From NCBI GenBank assembly GCA_900659855.1, contig CAACVI010000012.1, positions 62,001 to 126,000 on the forward strand: a stretch of 64,000 nucleotides of DNA, in the 5' to 3' direction. Position 1 is the stretch's first letter. Each line of letters starts with the position of its first letter. Below are positions 36,433 to 44,288 of this stretch, one piece after another. Under the pieces are notes generated by a model. The model was not told the origin of the DNA. It searched no databases and saw only the letters and a list, made by a program, of their open reading frames with translations. The position numbers and the translations under genes were made by a program. This DNA comes from Candidatus Desulfarcum epimagneticum. GTDB lineage: Bacteria > Desulfobacterota > Desulfobacteria > Desulfobacterales > CR-1.

Positions 36433-37644
36433 CTGTCATGTCAAGCTTGTAAAGTCGTATAAAATATGCTATGGTTTTCATAATTGCCAAAGGAGGGCGT
36501 ATTATGAAAAAATATATCGTAACTTTGACACAAGCTGAACGAAAAAATCTTATGGCGCTCACATCAAAGGGAAAGCATAAGTCTCAAAAGATTCTTAACG
36601 CATTAATTTTGCTTGGATGTGATGATGGTGAATTTCAGAAAAATCGCTCTAAAAACAAAGAGCTTTCAAAAATTCTGAATGTCAGCATGAAGAAAATTGA
36701 TCGCGTGAAAAAACGTTTTGTCGAAGATGGTATCGATATTACACTGAACGGAAAAAAAGGAAGTCGTATATACAAAAAGAAAACTGACGGAGATTTTGAG
36801 GCACGCTTGGTTGCGCTGAGCTGCAGCAAGGCTCCAGAGGGTTTTTCCAGATGGACTTTGCGTTTGTTGGCAGAAAAGGTTGTCAAGCTTGATTATATTG
36901 AAAGTATATCCCATGAAACTATTCGTGGCATTTTAAAAAAAACGAAATCAAACCATGGTTGCGTAAAGGATGGGTAATACCGCCGGAACAAAATTGCCAC
37001 TTTGTCGCTCATATGGAAAAAGTTTTGGATGTTTACAAACGTCCATTTGATACAAAGTTTCCAGTGATATGCATGGATGAATCGCCAAAACAATTGATTG
37101 GAGAAACAAAAATTCCTATTTCAGCGTCACCCGGCAAACCGGCGAGGCATGATTATGAATACAAGCGTTGCGGGGTGTGTAATATTTTCATGGCATGTGA
37201 GCCTCTGGCGGGAAACCGAATGGTAAAAATTACTGAGAGAAAGACAAAAAAAGACTGGGCATTTTTTATAAAAGAAATTGCCCTGGCTTATGAAAAAGCC
37301 CAAAAGATAACGCTGGTTATGGATAATCTGAACACACATACTCCTGGCGCTCTATATGAAACTTTTCGACCGCATACGGCAAAAAAAATATGGGACAGAT
37401 TTGATTTTGTGTATACTCCAAAGCACGGAAGTTGGCTAAACATGGCTGAAATAGAATTAAATGTTCTCATTGGGCAGTGTTTAAACAGAAGAATTGACGA
37501 TATTGGAACCGTGAAAAAGGAAGTGTGCGCATGGCAAAAAGCCAGAAACAATAAAAACGCCAAAGTAAATTGGCAATTCACATCTGAAAACGCACGAATA
37601 AAACTGCGTCGGCTTTATCCGACCTTTGACGCTTGACATGACAC
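36433..37644. mobile_element. IS630-family insertion sequence, 1212 bp
   Basis: Terminal inverted repeats TGTCATGTCAAGC (36434-36446) and GCTTGACATGACA (37631-37643) match perfectly over 13 bp. The target TA is found at 36431-36432 and 37645-37646; both flanks read CACTAC, so the exact duplication cannot be resolved, but TA is the IS630 norm. It carries a two-frame DDE transposase. The insertion splits hepT. Both the ends and the catalytic residues look intact, so the element is probably recent and possibly active. Confidence 0.92.
36504..37636 (+). CDS. IS630 family transposase, two frames joined by -1 frameshift
   Basis: The first frame (36504-36977) begins MKKYIVTLTQAERKNLMALT and holds the helix-turn-helix part; AGGAGG lies 8 nt upstream. 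The second frame runs to 37636 and holds the DDE catalytic domain, with Asp in VICMDESPKQL, Asp in LVMDNLNTHTPG and Glu in SWLNMAEIELN. They overlap at TTTTAAAAAAAACG (about 36931-36944). Slipping back one base there gives the usual IS630 sequence NEIKPWLRKGWVIPPEQ. Programmed -1 frameshifting on an A-run is common in this family. Confidence 0.88.
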
Positions 37645-37822
37645 TACTTTGGAGTGGATTACCAGATTGTCTGGCAGGTTGCCGCCGAAGATATTCCTCT
37701 GCTTAAAGGCAAAATCGAAGCAGTGATTGAAAATGAAAGAAAGTCTCCATGACAAAAGGATCAGATACAATTATAAACAGTTGGGAATATAAATTTTCAA
37801 AAATATGCCGGAGGTTTCCCAA

Positions 37823-38302
37823 ATGAAAAAAACCGCGAAAAAAATCCCTTTGAATCTGAACGTCAACGGGGAGACGCATGAGGTTTACGTCCGGCCCAAC
37901 CGGACTTTGCTGGAAGCGCTGAGGGATGATCTGGGGCTTTCCGGCGCCAAGGAGGGCTGCGGAGAGGGGGTGTGCGGGGCATGCTCGGTTCTTCTGGACG
38001 GCAAACCCGCGCGCTCGTGCCTCACCCTGGCCGTGGAGGCGGACGGCAGGGAGGTGACCACGGTGGAGGGCCTGGCCCGGGGCGGGGAGATGGATCCCCT
38101 CCAGGAGGCGTTCATCGAGCACGGGTCGGTCCAGTGCGGATTCTGCTCGCCCGGGATGCTGATGTCGTCCAAGGCGCTTTTGCTGGAAAACCCCGGCCCG
38201 GATGAAACCGAAATCCGCGAGGCCATCAGCGGCAACGTATGCCGATGCACCGGGTACGCCAAAATTGTCGAGGCGGTTTCATCCGTGTCGGAAAAAAAAT
38301 AA
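37823..38302 (+). CDS. Molybdenum hydroxylase 2Fe-2S subunit (HcrC/CoxS type)
   Basis: About 159 residues with two 2Fe-2S clusters. The plant-ferredoxin-type site is GCGEGVCGACSVLLDG plus a later RSC. The second cluster is in the helical domain, GSVQCGFCSPGM and NVCRCTGY. The ATG at 37823 has GGAGG 8 nt upstream and is preferred over the one at 37805. It was probably once directly behind the 34890 gene; mntA-hepT and the IS now intervene. Hairpin repeat copy 2 separates it from the large subunit. Confidence 0.93.
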   Translation: MKKTAKKIPLNLNVNGETHEVYVRPNRTLLEALRDDLGLSGAKEGCGEGVCGACSVLLDGKPARSCLTLAVEADGREVTTVEGLARGGEMDPLQEAFIEHGSVQCGFCSPGMLMSSKALLLENPGPDETEIREAISGNVCRCTGYAKIVEAVSSVSEKK

Positions 38303-38325
38303 GATAAACTCGTAAAAAATCACGG

Positions 38326-38453
38326 GACAGCGTCGTAAAAAATTCGATATACAAGGCGCAGCGGTTATTTCTAATTGCGGCAATACATTGTAGTATGCCT
38401 CAATTAGAAATAACCGCTGGAACACAGTAGATCGGATTTTTTACGATGCTGTC
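38326..38453. repeat. 128-bp hairpin repeat, copy 2
   Basis: The arms GACAGCGTCGTAAAAAATTC and its near complement enclose the same core as copy 1: TTCGATATACAAGGCG, then a stem with TTATTTCTAATTG facing its complement. The stem change T to C is matched by A to G on the other side. On the left, a further element GATAAACTCGTAAAAAATCA (38303-38322) is shared with the outer flank of copy 3. It lies between the hcrC-like stop and the hcrA-like start, 20 bp before the ATG. Confidence 0.85.
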
Positions 38454-38473
38454 AAAAAAGGGGGCGAACCCAA

Positions 38474-40765
38474 ATGCCGGATTACTCATTTATCGGAAAA
38501 AGAATGCCCCGGGTGGACACCGCGGCCAAGGTCTCCGGGGACGCGAAATTTACGGCGGATATCCAACTGCCCAGGATGCTCGTGGGAAAGATACTCAGGA
38601 GTCCGCACGCCCACGCGCGCATTTTAAACATCGACGTCTCCCGGGCCGAAAAGCTGCACGGCGTGAAGGCCACCGTGACCGGGGCGGACACCCTGGGAAG
38701 AAAATGGGGCGTGTTTCGCTACACCCAGGACCAGCGTTTTCTTCCCACGGACAAGGTCCGTTTCATCGGGGAGGATGTGGCCGCCGTGGCCGCCGTGGAC
38801 GAAGACACGGCCATGGAGGCGCTGGACCTCATCAAAGTCGAGTACGAGGAGCTTCCGGCGGTCTTTGACCCCATGGAGGCCCTGACCCCGGACGCCCCGT
38901 TGATCCATGACGACTTCCCGGGCAACATCAACATCCACGTGCCCATCCATGCGGGGGATGTGGAAAAGGGATTCAAAGACTCTTACTATGTCCGGGAGGA
39001 CACCTTCACGGCCCCGGAGGAATCTTACTTCCAGGGCGAGCCCTACGCCGTTGTGGCGAATTTCGACATGAGCGGGAACCTGGAGATGTGGATGCCCAAC
39101 GGGGGCCCCCACATGAAATCCAAGCCCCTGTCCAATGCCCTGGGGGTCCCCTTAGGAAAGGTCCGGGTGCGGAAAATCGCCATCGGGGGCGCCTTCGGGG
39201 GCCGCTCGGAAATCTCGCCGGCCGATTTCATCTGCGCCTTTTTGTCCCAAAAAACGCGAAGGCCGGTGAAAATCGTTTACACCCGGGAGGAAAACACCAT
39301 CGCCACCCGGCAGGGGCATTCCATGATCGTCACCATCAAAACCGGCGTGGACAAAAACGGAAAAGTCCTGGCCCGGGACGTGACCTGCTATATGGACGGC
39401 GGGGCCTACAGCAGCACCGGCCCCATCGCCACCAGCGTTCCCTTCCTGTGCATGGAGCAGGCCTACGACATGGACCATGTCCGGTACAACGGCTACCGCG
39501 TTTACACCAACAAACCCGTCCGGGGAATGATCCGGACCCACGGCCGGGCCTTTGCCTGCGGCGTGGACACCCAGATGGACATCATCGGGGAGCGCCTGGG
39601 GATCGACCCGGTCCGGATGCGTCTGATCAACGCCCGGAAACCCGGCCAGACCACCAACACCCGCTCATACGTGGCCAGCTGCGCCATGACGGAAACCATT
39701 GAAAAAGCGGCCGAAAAGGCGGGCTGGAAGGAAAAAAAGGGGAAACTGCCCCCCTTCCGGGGCATCGGCATCGGGTGCAACTCCGTTCAGACCGGTTTTC
39801 CCATGGGCATCCGGGGGGGCTCCAAGGCCCTGATCAAATTCAACGAAGACGGGGGCGCCACGGTCATCTCGGGAGTGGTGGACAACGGCCAGGGCAACGA
39901 CCACATGCTGGTTCAGATCGCCGCCGAGGAGCTGGGCGTTCTGCCCGAAGACATTCAGCTGGCCAACGCCGACACCGAGATCACCCCCTCGGACCCGGGC
40001 TCCTATTCCCAGGTCTCCACATTCATCGGGGGGCACGCGGTGAAAATCGCGGCGGAAAATGTTCGAAAAAAACTTTTTGAGATCGCCGCGGACATCCTGG
40101 AAGCGGACCCGGGGAGTCTGGAGGCGAAAAACCGCATGGTGTATGTGAAAGACGATCCTGAAAAAAGCGTCCTTATCAAAAAACTGGTCCGGATCAGCTT
40201 AAGCCGGGAACACGCCGTCACCGGCGAGGGCGAGTACTGGCCCAAGGTGGACCCCAAAAGGGAATGGGTGGAAAACCCCTTCGGCCAGATGTGCGGGGCC
40301 TTTTCATTCGGGACCACCATCGCCGAGGTGGAGGTGGACCCGGAAACGGGCAGGGTCAAGGTTCTGGAGGTCACAGCGGCCCAGGATGTGGGATACGGCC
40401 TCAACCCCCTGGTCCTGGAGGGCCAGTTCGAGGGCTCGGTGGCCATGGGGGGCCAGGGCGGCGTTTTGACCGAGCGGCATTCATGGAAAGACGGGGCGTC
40501 TTTGAACCCCACCCAGCTGGACTACCTGGTCCCCCTGGCCTGCGACATGCCCAAAATCAATTCCATCATCGTGGAATCCCGGGACCCGGACGGCCCGTAC
40601 GGGGCCAAAGAGGCCGGGATGTCCATCGCCATGTCGGCGGCCCAGGCCTACAGCGCGGCCGTCAACGACGCCACCGGCGTGTATTTCAGGGAATTGCCCA
40701 TCACGCCCGACAAGATCGTCCAGGCGCTCAAAGAAAAAAAAGAAAAGGGAGAGAAGACATCTTGA
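38474..40765 (+). CDS. Molybdenum hydroxylase/aryl-CoA reductase large subunit (HcrA/XdhA type)
   Basis: 763 residues, the molybdopterin-cytosine-dinucleotide-type catalytic subunit. It shows KVSGDAKFTADIQLP, LRSPHAHARIL and FIGEDVAAVAA in the first domain. The Mo domain has IGGAFGGRSEISPA, RGMIRTHGRAFACGVD, VVDNGQGNDHMLVQIAAEEL and the catalytic Glu in GPYGAKEAGMSIA. With the HcrB-like subunit it may form an HcrABC-type enzyme; whether it hydroxylates or reduces cannot be told. In the indoleacetate scheme a Mo enzyme oxidises the indole ring at C2. GGGGGCG precedes the ATG. Confidence 0.92.
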   Translation: MPDYSFIGKRMPRVDTAAKVSGDAKFTADIQLPRMLVGKILRSPHAHARILNIDVSRAEKLHGVKATVTGADTLGRKWGVFRYTQDQRFLPTDKVRFIGEDVAAVAAVDEDTAMEALDLIKVEYEELPAVFDPMEALTPDAPLIHDDFPGNINIHVPIHAGDVEKGFKDSYYVREDTFTAPEESYFQGEPYAVVANFDMSGNLEMWMPNGGPHMKSKPLSNALGVPLGKVRVRKIAIGGAFGGRSEISPADFICAFLSQKTRRPVKIVYTREENTIATRQGHSMIVTIKTGVDKNGKVLARDVTCYMDGGAYSSTGPIATSVPFLCMEQAYDMDHVRYNGYRVYTNKPVRGMIRTHGRAFACGVDTQMDIIGERLGIDPVRMRLINARKPGQTTNTRSYVASCAMTETIEKAAEKAGWKEKKGKLPPFRGIGIGCNSVQTGFPMGIRGGSKALIKFNEDGGATVISGVVDNGQGNDHMLVQIAAEELGVLPEDIQLANADTEITPSDPGSYSQVSTFIGGHAVKIAAENVRKKLFEIAADILEADPGSLEAKNRMVYVKDDPEKSVLIKKLVRISLSREHAVTGEGEYWPKVDPKREWVENPFGQMCGAFSFGTTIAEVEVDPETGRVKVLEVTAAQDVGYGLNPLVLEGQFEGSVAMGGQGGVLTERHSWKDGASLNPTQLDYLVPLACDMPKINSIIVESRDPDGPYGAKEAGMSIAMSAAQAYSAAVNDATGVYFRELPITPDKIVQALKEKKEKGEKTS

Positions 40766-41181
40766 AAGCCAAAAAAATAGACCACATCTGCATCGCCGTG
40801 AAAAACCTTTCCCAGGCCCGGGAGATTTATGAAAACACCCTGGGTCTTGATCTCGCCGCCGAATACGTGGCGGAAAGCGAAAAAATCAAAGTGGCCCGCT
40901 ACTACCTGGGGGAGGTGGCCCTGGAGCTGATGGAATCCACCACCCCGGACGGGGATGTGGCCCGGTTCATCGAAAAAAAAGGCGAGGGGGTGTTTCTGAT
41001 CTCCTACCTCGTGGACGACGTGGACGATGCCCTGGGCGAGCTGCGGGAAAAAGGGGAAAAAACCATCGATGAAAAACCCCGGGAGCTGATGGGCAACCGC
41101 TACGCCTTTATCATGCCCCCGACCCGGACCTGCGGGGTTTTGACGGAAATCATCGAAGGGGATTTTAATCCTGGAAAATAA
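40762..41181 (+). CDS. Methylmalonyl-CoA epimerase-like protein (glyoxalase/VOC fold)
   Basis: 139 residues starting at a TTG that overlaps the hcrA-like stop (CTTGA), with GGGAGAG upstream. It begins with KKIDHICIAVKNLSQAREIY and has YLGEVALELMESTTPDGDVA and the C-terminal YAFIMPPTRTCGVLTEIIEG. His and Glu metal ligands of the VOC fold are in DHICIAV, LELMES and LTEIIE. It would interconvert the epimers of the malonyl-CoA product of the nearby mutase. This couples the plus arm to the minus arm of the cluster. Confidence 0.9.
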   Translation: MKAKKIDHICIAVKNLSQAREIYENTLGLDLAAEYVAESEKIKVARYYLGEVALELMESTTPDGDVARFIEKKGEGVFLISYLVDDVDDALGELREKGEKTIDEKPRELMGNRYAFIMPPTRTCGVLTEIIEGDFNPGK

Positions 41182-41271
41182 TAAAGGATGGAATAATCTC
41201 TTTACATGGGTTTTTGTTCATGATACGAATATTCTTTTTCCGTTCCATATTTCCATTTAAAAGGTTGAAAA

Positions 41272-41634
41272 ATGAAAAAGAAAGACAAAGAATATTTCAA
41301 AAAGCTTTTGCAAGGCCGTCTGGATGACCTGCTGAGTCAGGCCGGAGACGCCATGGCGGGCATGACCAAACCCAAGGAGAATTTTCCCGATCCCACGGAC
41401 CGGGCCTCCCTTGAATCCGAGCGCAACTTCATGCTCAGAATTCGGGACAGGGAGCTGAAACTGATCAAAAAAATTAAAAAAGCCCTTGACCGAATTGAAA
41501 AAGACACCTTTGGAATCTGCGAAAAATGCGGGGATGACATTTCCAACAAAAGACTGAAGGCCCGCCCGGTCACCACACAGTGCATCGACTGCAAAACCGA
41601 GGAGGAGGCGCTGGAAAAGGCCCTTGGAATCTGA
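41272..41634 (+). CDS. DksA/TraR-family zinc-finger protein
   Basis: 120 residues. An N-terminal coiled coil (about 5-75, with DRASLESERNFMLRIRDREL) is followed by a C4 zinc finger, CEKCGDDISNKRLKARPVTT then CIDC. It binds RNA polymerase in the secondary channel and modulates initiation with ppGpp in the well-studied members. The usual acidic pair at the coiled-coil tip is replaced by a DPTDRAS loop, as is common. It overlaps the start of the PHP gene. Confidence 0.9.
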   Translation: MKKKDKEYFKKLLQGRLDDLLSQAGDAMAGMTKPKENFPDPTDRASLESERNFMLRIRDRELKLIKKIKKALDRIEKDTFGICEKCGDDISNKRLKARPVTTQCIDCKTEEEALEKALGI

Positions 41635-42511
41635 CGAAAACCAAACGGCCATTGACCTGCATATCCATTCTCTCGCCTCGGATGGAACCCTGTCCGCCGC
41701 CGAAATTATTTCCCTGGCTGAAAAACTCGGCCTCGGCGCCGTGGCCATCACGGACCATGACGCCATTGAGGGCTCCAGGGAGGCCCTGGGGCTTGTCCGT
41801 CCCGATTCCCTGGGGTTTCTGACCGGGGTGGAGATCAGCGTGGAGCCCCCGCCGGGTTATGTCTGCCGGGGAAGCGTCCACATACTGGGATACGGCGTCC
41901 ATCCGGATGACGACGATCTCAACCGCTCCCTGGAACGGATGCGCAAAGCCCGGAAAGAGCGAAATCCCAAAATTATCGAAAAATTAAACGCCCTGGGCAT
42001 GGATATTTCCATGTCCGACGTCCGGTCCCGGGCCGGGGGAGGCCAGGTGGGCCGGCCCCATATCGCCCAATGCATGCTGGACGCCCAACTCGTCCGGGAT
42101 ATCCCGGAGGCGTTTGACCGGTATCTCGCAAAGGGAAAGCCCGCCTATGTGGACAAAAGCCGTCTCACATGCCGCCGGGCCATCGAGATCATCCGGAAAG
42201 CCGGGGGAATCGCCTCCCTGGCCCATCCCTTCCTGGTCCAGCCCTCGGGAAACCATGACATCAACGATCTGATCGCCGCCTTGAAATCCATGGGCCTGGG
42301 AGCCCTGGAAACGTATTACACGGAGCATTCGCCTGAAATCCAAAATCATTACGCCCGGCTGGCCGACCGTTTCGGCCTTCTTCCTTCCGGAGGGTCTGAT
42401 TTTCACGGCGACGCCAAACCCGAAGTCCGAATGGGCGCCGGCAAAGGGGATTTGTCTGTTCCGTTTTCGGTGTATGAAAATTTAAAAAACGCCCTTTCAT
42501 CGGCCCCATGA
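41624..42511 (+). CDS. PHP-domain metal-dependent phosphoesterase
   Basis: 295 residues starting at a TTG inside the end of the dksA-like gene. It has the PHP metal motifs DLHIHSLASDGTLS, AITDHDAIEGS, IASLAHPFLVQ and SGGSDFHGDAKPEVRMG. It belongs to the YciV/RNase AM-like group that acts on 3',5'-nucleotide bisphosphates or RNA 5' ends. The following rnc gene overlaps its stop (ATGA), so an RNA-related role is plausible. Confidence 0.88.
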   Translation: MESDENQTAIDLHIHSLASDGTLSAAEIISLAEKLGLGAVAITDHDAIEGSREALGLVRPDSLGFLTGVEISVEPPPGYVCRGSVHILGYGVHPDDDDLNRSLERMRKARKERNPKIIEKLNALGMDISMSDVRSRAGGGQVGRPHIAQCMLDAQLVRDIPEAFDRYLAKGKPAYVDKSRLTCRRAIEIIRKAGGIASLAHPFLVQPSGNHDINDLIAALKSMGLGALETYYTEHSPEIQNHYARLADRFGLLPSGGSDFHGDAKPEVRMGAGKGDLSVPFSVYENLKNALSSAP

Positions 42512-43239
42512 ATTCCTTAATTCCTGAGACGACGCGGGCGGACGAAATGGATTGTTCCTGCCTGGAAAAACGACTCGGCCACTCATTTGAAAACCGGGAG
42601 CTTCTCAAAGACTCTTTGCGTCACAGCTCCTATGTGAACGAATCCGGCGATCCGGGGCTTTCGAACAATGAGCGCCTCGAGTTCCTGGGAGACGCGGCTG
42701 TGAATCTCATCGTGGGGCATTGCCTGATGAGGCGCCACCCCCATCTGGACGAGGGGGATTTGTCCCGGATGCGGGCCGGGCTGGTGAATGAGTCCGGGCT
42801 GGCAAAGGCGGCGCGCCGGATCGGCCTGGGGTCTTTCATCATGCTGGGAAGAGGCGAGCGCCGGACCAGGGGCGCCGAAAAAGACTCCATACTGGCCGAC
42901 GCGTACGAGGCCCTTGTGGCGGCGGTTTACCTGGACGGGGGCTTTGAGCGGGCCTTTGAGGTCATCGAAAAACAGTTTGAATCGCTCATGCCGCCCCCGA
43001 AAGACGCCCCGTCCTTCCACGACCCCAAAACCCGCCTCCAGGAGCTGGCCCAGGAAAAATACGGCGCCCCGCCCCATTACCGGATCATACATGAAAGCGG
43101 CCCTCCCCATGACAAAATCTTTGACGCCCGGGTGGACATGGGCGACATACGGGTGGAAGGCTCGGGCAAAAGCAAAAAAACAGCCGAGCAAAACGCGGCG
43201 AAAAAGGCCCTTGAGGCTCTGGAAGATCCGGAGCCGTGA
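42508..43239 (+). CDS. rnc: Ribonuclease III
   Basis: Cleaves double-stranded RNA in rRNA maturation and mRNA decay. 243 residues. The RNase III signature reads NERLEFLGDAAVNL (Ala instead of the usual Ser), with the second catalytic acidic site in DAYEALVAAVYLDGG. The C-terminal dsRNA-binding domain (about 170-238) has DPKTRLQELAQEKYG and KKTAEQNAAKKALEAL. Overlaps both neighbours by 4 bp (ATGA, GTGA). Confidence 0.95.
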   Translation: MNSLIPETTRADEMDCSCLEKRLGHSFENRELLKDSLRHSSYVNESGDPGLSNNERLEFLGDAAVNLIVGHCLMRRHPHLDEGDLSRMRAGLVNESGLAKAARRIGLGSFIMLGRGERRTRGAEKDSILADAYEALVAAVYLDGGFERAFEVIEKQFESLMPPPKDAPSFHDPKTRLQELAQEKYGAPPHYRIIHESGPPHDKIFDARVDMGDIRVEGSGKSKKTAEQNAAKKALEALEDPEP

Positions 43240-44246
43240 CCCCCTTTGTCATTCCCGTTTTCCTGCCCCATTCGGGATGCCCCCACCGATGCGTCTTCTG
43301 CGACCAGAGCGCCGTTTCCGGGGCCCCGGCCGCCCCGAACCCCCTGGAGGCTTTCAGGCGCGCCACACAACGGTTTTTAAGTTTTAAACGAAAAAAAAAC
43401 CGGCCCTCCCAGGTGTCGTTTTACGGGGGAAATTTCCTCGGGCAAAGCCGGGAAACGGTCCTGTCCCTGCTGGAGGCGGCGGAGGAGCTGGTGAAAAAGG
43501 AAAAGATCGACAGCGTCCGCTTCTCCACCCGCCCCGACTCCGTGGGCGAAGAAACCCTGGATATTCTAAAGGGATTTTCCGTCAAAACCATTGAGATCGG
43601 GGTCCAGTCCATGGACGACGGGGTTCTTTCCCTGGCCGGACGGGGCCACAGCGCCCTGGACACAAAACGGGCTGTTTTTCTTTTAAAAAAAAGGGGATAT
43701 GAGACTGGGGCCCAGCTCATGACGGGCCTGCCCGGCGACGATGGGGAAAAATCTCTTTTCACGGCCCGAAAAATCGGGGGCCTGCCCTTTGATTTCGCGC
43801 GAATCTATCCCGTCCTGGTGTTTAAAAACACGGTCCTGGCCTCATGGCTCCAAAACGGCCGTTACACGCCCCCGTCCCTGGAGCGGAGCGTTCGGACGGC
43901 GGCGGAGATGTGTCAAACGCTTGCGCAAAACCATGTCCCGGTGATTCGGATGGGCCTTCAGGACGAACCGGGGGCCGTGGACCAAATCCTGGCCGGCCCC
44001 CGGCATCCCGCATTCGGACACCTGGTTCTTTCCAGAATATTTCTGGAAAAGGCCGCCGGGGCCATCGAAGGGTCGGGGAAAAAACCTGGGACAGCGGTTT
44101 TGAAAGTCCACCCCGGCTCGGTCTCCAAAATGACGGGCATGAACCGGCGCAACATCCGGGCGCTCAAAGAACGCTTCGGACTCAAGGACGTCCGGGTCGT
44201 CGCCGACGATTCCGCGGGGAAAGACGAAGTCCGGGTTTGTTTCTAA
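43236..44246 (+). CDS. Elp3-like radical SAM protein without acetyltransferase domain
   Basis: 336 residues from a GTG that overlaps the rnc stop. The radical SAM cluster site is GCPHRCVFCDQ (CxxxCxxC) near residue 14-22. VSFYGGNFLG, EIGVQSMDDGVL and GAQLMTGLPGDDGEKSLF match the Elp3/coproporphyrinogen-oxidase-like B12-free group. The lysine acetyltransferase domain of true Elp3 is missing. Clustered with dksA-like and rnc, a tRNA-modification role is possible but unproven. Confidence 0.85.
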   Translation: MTPFVIPVFLPHSGCPHRCVFCDQSAVSGAPAAPNPLEAFRRATQRFLSFKRKKNRPSQVSFYGGNFLGQSRETVLSLLEAAEELVKKEKIDSVRFSTRPDSVGEETLDILKGFSVKTIEIGVQSMDDGVLSLAGRGHSALDTKRAVFLLKKRGYETGAQLMTGLPGDDGEKSLFTARKIGGLPFDFARIYPVLVFKNTVLASWLQNGRYTPPSLERSVRTAAEMCQTLAQNHVPVIRMGLQDEPGAVDQILAGPRHPAFGHLVLSRIFLEKAAGAIEGSGKKPGTAVLKVHPGSVSKMTGMNRRNIRALKERFGLKDVRVVADDSAGKDEVRVCF

Positions 44247-44288
44247 AAAAAATCCGTTTTTACGACGCCGTTTTAAAGAAAGCCGGAC

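Larger units (their letters stand above)
36188..37752 (+). pseudogene. hepT: hepT toxin gene (HEPN/DUF86) interrupted by an IS630 element
   Basis: Bases 36188-36432 and 37647-37752 join in frame to give a 116-residue HepT: EFVRHIMDEIEFITRERN, RGFVRSLEIIGEAAKKIKPE, then MRDKLIHHY joined to FGVDYQIVWQVAAEDIPLLK. The RNase/AMPylation motif RDKLIHHY (R-x4-H-x-Y) lies just before the break. As it stands the frame reads 36 residues into the IS and stops at 36538, so the motif survives but the last helix is lost. Whether the truncated protein is still active or toxic is open. An intact mntA lies upstream. Confidence 0.9.

Noticed and set aside
36188-36538. Intact HEPN gene of 116 residues
   Set aside because: The C-terminal 36 residues are read from the IS end; the true HepT C-terminus is found after the IS at 37647-37752.
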